The notes below the pieces were generated by a model. That model was not told where the DNA came from. It saw nothing but the letters and a program-made list of their open reading frames with translations, and ran no database searches. A DNA stretch of 9,218 nt from Pseudomonadota bacterium (GTDB lineage: Bacteria; Pseudomonadota; Gammaproteobacteria; Steroidobacterales; Steroidobacteraceae): NCBI GenBank assembly GCA_021826035.1, contig JAKBBE010000112.1:1-9218 (forward strand), written 5' to 3'. Positions 6,000 through 9,218 of this stretch are shown in pieces (position 1 is the first letter of the stretch; each line of letters begins with the position of its first letter). The position numbers were made by a program, and so were the translations under genes.

Positions 6000-6344
6000 A
6001 TGCAGGCGGTCTTCGTTGAATTGCCGGCTTTTGAGCGAAGCCGAGAGAGTTACCTGGATGACGGTGGCCTCGGCCGCCTTCAGGAAACCTTGATGGCGAA
6101 CCCAGAGGCGGGCGAGGTGATCCCAGGGACGGGCGGCTTGCGTAAGGTGCGATTCAGCGACGCGCGCCGTTCCAAGGGCAAGCGCGGCGGTCTGCGGGTG
6201 ATCTATTACTACTGGACGGGTGGCCCGGAGTTCTGGCTGTTCACACTGTACAACAAAGACGCGATGGCGGATTTGACGCCCAAACAACGAGAGACGTTGA
6301 AGGAGCGAATCAAGGACGAGCTGAAAGCGAGGCGCAAGACATGA
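6000..6344 (+). CDS. higB: HigB2-type toxin (RelE-superfamily mRNA interferase)
   Basis: HigB2 toxins cleave mRNA on the ribosome and arrest growth; the partner antitoxin neutralises them. The 114-residue product matches my memory of Vibrio cholerae HigB2 along its length: an N-terminal VFVELPAFE, the core IPGTGGLRKVRF (41-52), basic KGKRGG (59-64), the strand RVIYYYW and FTLYNKDAMADL (81-92). The basic and aromatic residues expected of the RelE fold are present. ATG 6000 is preferred because ATG 5988 lies inside the -10 box. There is no Shine-Dalgarno, which fits a leaderless message. The gene overlaps its antitoxin gene by 4 nt (ATGA), showing translational coupling. Toxin comes before antitoxin, as usual for hig loci. 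It appears intact. Confidence 0.88.
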   Translation: MQAVFVELPAFERSRESYLDDGGLGRLQETLMANPEAGEVIPGTGGLRKVRFSDARRSKGKRGGLRVIYYYWTGGPEFWLFTLYNKDAMADLTPKQRETLKERIKDELKARRKT

Positions 6345-6658
6345 GAAAGAAGCGCAATCTATTCGATGAGCTGATGGAGGGGTTTGACGCCCTGGCTGAT
6401 CAGCGTGCCGGCAAACGAACGCTTCGGACGCATGCTGTGAAACCGAAGCCGGTGCCGGAGATCCGCGCTGATGAACTCACGAAAGTCCGGGAGGACATGA
6501 AGCTCTCCCGCAGCCTTTTCGCGCAATACCTGCGCACCAACGTCCGCACGCTGGAAAATTGGGAGCAGGGACGGGCCAAGCCCAACGCGCAAGCGGCGCT
6601 GCTCATTCGCCTCGTGCAGCGCTATCCCGATACCGTACGGCGTCTCGCTGAGATCTAA
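6341..6658 (+). CDS. higA: HigA2-type antitoxin, XRE-family HTH
   Basis: This 105-residue antitoxin binds the upstream toxin and represses the operon. The N-terminal 40 or so residues are polar and Lys/Pro-rich (MRKKRNLFDELM, then THAVKPKPVPE). They match the disordered toxin-binding N-terminus known for Vibrio HigA2. A helix-turn-helix follows at about 45-80: VREDMKLSRSLFAQYL, then the recognition helix RTNVRTLENWEQGRAKPN. The C-terminus LVQRYPDTVRRLAEI is also family-typical. Its ATG overlaps the toxin stop (ATGA). The likely operator is the 19-bp palindrome at 5969-5987. The gene is intact. Confidence 0.9.
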   Translation: MRKKRNLFDELMEGFDALADQRAGKRTLRTHAVKPKPVPEIRADELTKVREDMKLSRSLFAQYLRTNVRTLENWEQGRAKPNAQAALLIRLVQRYPDTVRRLAEI

Positions 6659-6693
6659 CGCGGCGTCTCATCGGTACGACCGAGCGCCGATGG

Positions 6694-6718
6694 CTCAGTG
6701 CAAATTCAGTGCACTGAG
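6694..6718. repeat. 25-bp inverted repeat after higA
   Basis: CTCAGTGCA (6694-6702) and TGCACTGAG (6710-6718) are perfect 9-bp arms around a 7-nt loop. A looser CATCGG/CCGATG pair lies just before it (6669-6692). No clear T-run follows. It may end the higBA transcript, or be an operator or the end of a mobile element. Confidence 0.5.
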
Positions 6719-6769
6719 GTACTCTTCGAGACTCGTCGGCACCCTTCCTGCCGCTCCTCGGCGCTTCAC

Positions 6770-7001
6770 TATATTTCCGTAAATCAAGCACTTGCGATGT
6801 GCCAGACTGCCCGCGCGAAGGCCGCCGGTGTCCGCGCCATGCTGTGGGACGGGACCGACCCGGCAAGGGGGCATGGAAGGCGAGACGTTGGGGGCATTGG
6901 CCGCCGCCTGGGCGACTAAGCAAGCCTGGGCACCCGGGACCGAGAAGCGGGAGCGGTATCTACTCGCGCAGTGGACCCCGAAGCTGGGGGACATTCCGGC
7001 C
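6770..7001 (+). pseudogene. Tyrosine recombinase N-terminal fragment, frameshifted
   Basis: Two adjoining frames give parts of an integrase. The first (from 6770) reads YISVNQALAMCQTARAKA and then VRAMLWDGTDPAR. This resembles the end of the arm-DNA-binding domain of P4-type integrases, whose pattern is YPxxSLAxAR...ARxLLxxGxDP. After a G-run near 6866-6870 the frame changes to ETLGALAAAW and RERYLLAQWTPKLGDIPA, which resembles the core-binding domain. The catalytic domain does not follow; HigB sequence begins at about 6994 instead. The assignment rests on remembered family patterns and is moderate. It may belong to the same gene as the catalytic fragment at 8172-8590, split by the intervening higBA segment, or to a different integrase. 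Confidence 0.5.
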
Positions 7002-7209
7002 CGAGCCCGCCAAGCGGCTCGCTGTGCAACTTGGCCGCCTGGACGGCGCGACCTGCTCGGACGATATGAACATGCCCGGCTGGCGCTTCCAAGGCCTGCA
7101 CGGAAACCTTGCCGGGCACTACGCGGTTTCGGTGAGCGGCAATTGGCGGCTCACGTTCAAGTTCGAGGGCAAGGATGCCGTGCTGGTCGATTATCAGGAC
7201 TATCACTGA
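6994..7209 (+). pseudogene. higB: HigB-family toxin, N-terminus missing
   Basis: From about 6994 the frame reads RPEPAKRLAVQLGRLDGAT, then DMNMPGW, then GNWRLTFKFEG and a final VDYQDYH. This is the classic plasmid-maintenance HigB (RelE fold) pattern, with the conserved Arg in NWR and the C-terminal His. The family is about 92 residues, and roughly the first 20 are missing. Upstream in the same frame is out-of-frame integrase sequence, so any translation would make a chimera, or start inside at ATG 7066. The toxin is therefore probably inactive. Its antitoxin gene follows 11 bp later and is intact. Confidence 0.75.
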
Positions 7210-7220
7210 CGGAGACACCT

Positions 7221-7517
7221 ATGACTCGCATGAACAACCCACCGCATCCCGGCGCGGTCCTGGCGGATACCGTATTGCGCAAGAATGGCGGTATCACCGT
7301 GACGGAGTTCGCCAAGCGGCTGCGTGTATCGCGCGTTGCGCTCTCGCGCGTGGTCAACGGACGCGCTGCGGTGAGCGCAGAGCTTGCAATCCGGCTTGCT
7401 GCCGCACTCGGCGGCTCAGCGGAATCGTGGCTCAATATGCAGACCGCCTATGACCTGTGGCACGCCGAAAAGAAACGGCGCCCTAAGATTGCACCGATCC
7501 GCGAAGCAACGGTCTGA
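7221..7517 (+). CDS. higA: HigA-family antitoxin, XRE-family HTH
   Basis: This 98-residue antitoxin is of the HigA addiction-module family. Its landmarks are PPHPGAVLADTVL (7-19), the HTH at about 24-50 (ITVTEFAKRLRVSRVALSRVVNGRAAVS), then LAIRLAAALGGSAESWLNMQTAYDLW (55-80), all hallmark segments. ATG 7221 has GGAG at 7211-7214 with 6 nt spacing. It pairs with the truncated HigB just upstream. An antitoxin kept intact beside a broken toxin may persist by protecting against a related toxin elsewhere, or may simply be recently orphaned. Confidence 0.92.
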   Translation: MTRMNNPPHPGAVLADTVLRKNGGITVTEFAKRLRVSRVALSRVVNGRAAVSAELAIRLAAALGGSAESWLNMQTAYDLWHAEKKRRPKIAPIREATV

Positions 7518-7620
7518 CCTAACAGACGAACCTGTCGCGCCTAGGGTAGCTCCCGAAAGGGCCGCATCCTGACGGCTCTGGCGCGGCGGCTCCATCAGGA
7601 AGCGTCTACAGGAGGCGCGC

Positions 7621-7758
7621 ATGGCGAAGCGAACGGCGGCACATCGCGGGCATACCGCAAAGCAACCGAACCCATGCCGCTTCTGCTGCGCCGCGCACTG
7701 GCGCAATTGCGCGGCGATCCGCCCGAGAGCTGGCCCAGCATTGGGGAGGCGTATTTGA
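7621..7758 (+). CDS. Unrecognised 45-aa ORF with a strong Shine-Dalgarno
   Basis: AGGAGG at 7610-7615, 5 nt before ATG 7621, is the best ribosome-binding site in the island, so a gene probably started here. The 45-residue product begins MAKRTAAHRGHTAKQPNPC and ends in Arg/Pro-rich sequence that does not look natural. From about 7670 another frame looks more protein-like, with LLLRRALAQLRGDPP and PSIGEAYLTH ending at a TAG at about 7764. A frameshift near 7670 would join the two. No family is recognised. Confidence 0.35.
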   Translation: MAKRTAAHRGHTAKQPNPCRFCCAAHWRNCAAIRPRAGPALGRRI

Positions 7759-7787
7759 CGCACTAGCCTTTCCCGACGACATTGAAC

Positions 7788-8066
7788 ATGCTGGGTGCTG
7801 ACTATCCCTTGAACGGCGCCGCACCCCAAGCCGACTTGCTCGCCATACTCGCCCGGTCGGATCAAGCCGACATTGGCCGCGCGTGGAACATCTTCAATGA
7901 GCGTTGCTTCGCCACCGAGTTCGATCCTGGCGGCACGATGCTGTTCATACTCATCGATGCAGTGGTACCCGTGCGCCCCGTGCGCATCGGCTGCCGCACA
8001 CGATGGAGGTGGGCGACGCTGAAGGTATGTTGGCCTGGGGGTGCGAACAGGAAGCCAACAAATTAA
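7788..8066 (+). CDS. Unrecognised ORF, possibly decayed
   Basis: From ATG 7788 (or TTG 7782) the frame reads LGADYPLNGAAPQADLLAIL, then RAWNIFNERCFATEFDPGG and MLFILIDA. This looks like real protein for about 60 residues, then turns Arg/Trp-rich. A protein-like stretch in another frame (MEVGDAEGMLAWGCEQEANK, from about 8003) suggests a frameshift near 7970-8000. No Shine-Dalgarno is evident and no family is recognised. The gap 7518-8170 is best described as remnants. Confidence 0.25.
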   Translation: MLGADYPLNGAAPQADLLAILARSDQADIGRAWNIFNERCFATEFDPGGTMLFILIDAVVPVRPVRIGCRTRWRWATLKVCWPGGANRKPTN

Positions 8067-8171
8067 ATCGGTCCAAAAGGCGAAAAGATACGGAAACCGG
8101 CAAAGACTACACCGAGACATTGAAAGGCATGGCCGTGACGCCGAAACCGCGCGCCCCTTGGCTGATCTGTA

Positions 8172-8590
8172 GTGAGCCGACCGCCGAGGGGCTGCACTGG
8201 GTTCCTCTCGGACGCAGAGCGCGCTGCGCTGCTGCATGCGTGCGCCAACTCTGAATGGGTGCCGCTTCACGCCCTCGTACTGCTCGCGATCACGACCGGC
8301 GCGCGTCGCGGCGAACTGCTGTCCCTCAATGGGTCGATGTGGACCTCAATGCCGGCCGCGCGACGCTTCACGACACGCAGAATGGAGAACAGCGAACGCT
8401 ACCGCTCGCAGGCAAGGCGCTGGAAGCGTTACGGCAGCTCAAACTTCAGCACTCGGCGCGCAGTGAGTACCTGTCTCCCTCGCCGACCGTGGTACTCGAT
8501 CCCAAGACCGGCAAGCCGCACCTCGATGCGCCCTATGAGCACTTCGACGCGCACTGGCACGCCGCACTCACCCGTACTTGCTCAGCGTGA
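8172..8590 (+). pseudogene. Tyrosine recombinase/phage integrase catalytic fragment, frameshifted and truncated
   Basis: From 8172 the frame reads FLSDAERAALLHAC, then LVLLAITTGARRGELLSL, the start of the integrase catalytic domain with its first catalytic Arg in ARRGE. Near 8327 a single-base loss shifts the frame, and the sequence continues in the next frame as WVDVDLNAGRATLHDTQNGE, then RTLPLAGKALEALRQL and HLDAPYEHFDAHWHAALTR. It breaks off at about 8570-8575, exactly where the second 258-bp repeat begins, before the HxxR box and the catalytic Tyr. It cannot be active. It is evidence of a former integrative element. Confidence 0.85.
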
Positions 8591-8826
8591 ATGGTGTCAC
8601 TTGGGCGCTGCGATGCGGCGCCGTGAACGGGCTCGCGGCCGCTGTCTTCGACTCTCCATGCGGAGAGTTGCTGATTCACGAGCCGTCCTTCCTGGCTTGG
8701 TTCCTTGGGTTCAGCGGACGTGCCAAGCCGCGCGCCGGGCGCAGGACGGGGCGCCGCCTGCAGGGACCGATGGACCTCGAGAACAATCGTGGCGGGCCCT
8801 GCTGAAGAAGCAAGGATTTCAGCTCC
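8569..8826 (+). repeat. 258-bp direct repeat, copy 2, with a 75-codon ORF
   Basis: This is the second copy of the unit at 5694-5951. The 75-codon frame runs from TTG 8578 to TGA 8803-8805 and shares landmarks such as LIHEPSF, AWFLG, PRAGRR and ENNRGGPC with copy 1. The left end cuts into the integrase fragment, which suggests this copy arrived by insertion or recombination at about 8569. It is followed by about 120 bp with no recognisable gene and then the promoter of the Phd-type antitoxin. I see no terminal inverted repeats or clear target duplication. Confidence 0.8.
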
Positions 8827-8948
8827 GCACGGCGGGCTGGACTGCGCGTGGCGGAACGGTTCCCAGAACCCCGCATCGAGGGGCACGCTCGGGGACGGGT
8901 ACGCGCATCTCGTGCGCTTTCAAGGGGTTGTCGCATCCGATAAGACCC

Positions 8949-8977
8949 TTGAAAAGCGCGATATTCATATCTATAAT
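8949..8977 (+). promoter_or_regulatory. Promoter and operator of the Phd/StbD-type locus
   Basis: TTGAAA (8949-8954) and TATAAT (8972-8977) are spaced 17 bp, close to consensus. GATAT-TC-ATATC (8960-8971) is a 12-bp palindrome within the spacer, placed for autorepression by the antitoxin. AGGAG (8990-8994) lies 7 nt before ATG 9002. Confidence 0.8.
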
Positions 8978-9001
8978 TAGCACCGAATTAGGAGCTTAAT
9001 T

Positions 9002-9218
9002 ATGCACGCCATCTTTGCCGATACGGCGATCAGCATGTCGGAGTTCAAGAAGAACCCCGCAGCGGTACTTCGTGAGGCGGGAAGCCGCCCGGTGGCGGTA
9101 CTCAACCACAATAGGCCGGCGTTTTATATGGTGGACCCGGCGCTCATGGAAGCCATGCTCGAGGCACTTGGCGATCGGGAGTTGCTCAATCTGGTGCGCA
9201 CCCGGATGAACGATGGTG
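9002..9218 (+). CDS. Phd/YefM (StbD-like) antitoxin, partial at window end
   Basis: The frame is open to the last base (72 codons seen). It reads ADTAISMSEFKKNPAAVL (6-23), then RPVAVLNHNRPAFYMVDP (29-46). This is the classic Phd/YefM fold start: an N-terminal strand and helix, the KNP turn, and the VAVLNHNRPAFYMV hairpin that forms the DNA-binding dimer. It is closest in my memory to StbD antitoxins. ATG 9002 is supported by AGGAG 7 nt upstream and a strong promoter with an operator dyad. Such antitoxins precede a RelE/ParE (StbE-like) toxin, which should lie just past the window. The stop and the toxin-binding C-terminus may not be fully included. Confidence 0.88.
   Translation, partial: MHAIFADTAISMSEFKKNPAAVLREAGSRPVAVLNHNRPAFYMVDPALMEAMLEALGDRELLNLVRTRMNDG

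Noticed and set aside
5757..6287. Minus-strand 176-aa frame over repeat copy 1 and antisense to higB
   Set aside because: Half of it is antisense to a clear toxin gene. The repeat part is conserved in copy 2 but has no shared start or stop, so the plus frame is preferred, though not proven.
5694..8826. The two 258-bp repeats as ends of a composite transposon
   Set aside because: No terminal inverted repeats, transposase or matching target duplications were seen; the repeats are too diverged for a recent composite element.
1..9218. CRISPR array or other regularly spaced repeats
   Set aside because: Apart from the four CTGT units at 298-337, no short repeat recurs at regular spacing.

Overview
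The window is GC-rich, proteobacterial-looking DNA, most likely from a gammaproteobacterium. The clues are the tRNA set, the EmrAB-type efflux operon with its own MarR regulator, and a PhoB-box-like promoter. The species cannot be named from this sequence. The window has two halves of different character: about 1-5190 reads as ordinary, compact chromosome, and about 5190-9218 reads as a decayed accessory island directly downstream of a tRNA-Lys gene.

Chromosomal half. A short unrecognised gene (18-257, minus) sits behind four CTGT repeats at exact 11-bp spacing, the layout of two tandem PhoB boxes. Divergent from it is a three-gene plus-strand operon: a MarR-family regulator (473-943), an EmrA/HlyD-type membrane-fusion protein (1039-2373) and an EmrB-type 14-helix MFS drug/proton antiporter (2389-3978). 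A near-consensus promoter (386-414) drives it. Palindromes at and just after the predicted transcription start are natural operators for the MarR protein. No outer-membrane channel gene is present, so the pump would need a TolC-like partner encoded elsewhere. A convergent CYTH-domain protein (3985-4677, minus) follows. Then comes a tRNA operon, Arg(TCT)-His(GTG)-Lys(CTT), with a promoter that has the GC-rich discriminator typical of stable-RNA genes.

Accessory half. After tRNA-Lys there is about 500 bp without a convincing gene, but with several stem-loops and a striking 36-bp palindrome (5427-5462). Then come three type II toxin-antitoxin loci: an intact higBA2-like pair (6000-6658) with a 19-bp operator palindrome inside its promoter; a second HigBA pair whose toxin lacks its N-terminus (6994-7517); and a Phd/StbD-type antitoxin (9002 onward) cut by the window end. 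Mixed in are frameshifted pieces of tyrosine recombinase: N-terminal domains at 6770-7001 and a catalytic-domain fragment at 8172-8590. A 258-bp direct repeat, about 86% identical by hand count, occurs at 5694-5951 and 8569-8826. Both copies carry the same 75-codon reading frame with a conserved stop, and each lies upstream of a toxin-antitoxin locus.

The most interesting unexplained element is this repeated unit placed before addiction modules. It may be a remnant of an unrecognised mobile element or gene, and I cannot assign it a function. The layout (tRNA target, broken integrase, stacked addiction modules, repeats) fits an old integrative element that has been rearranged.
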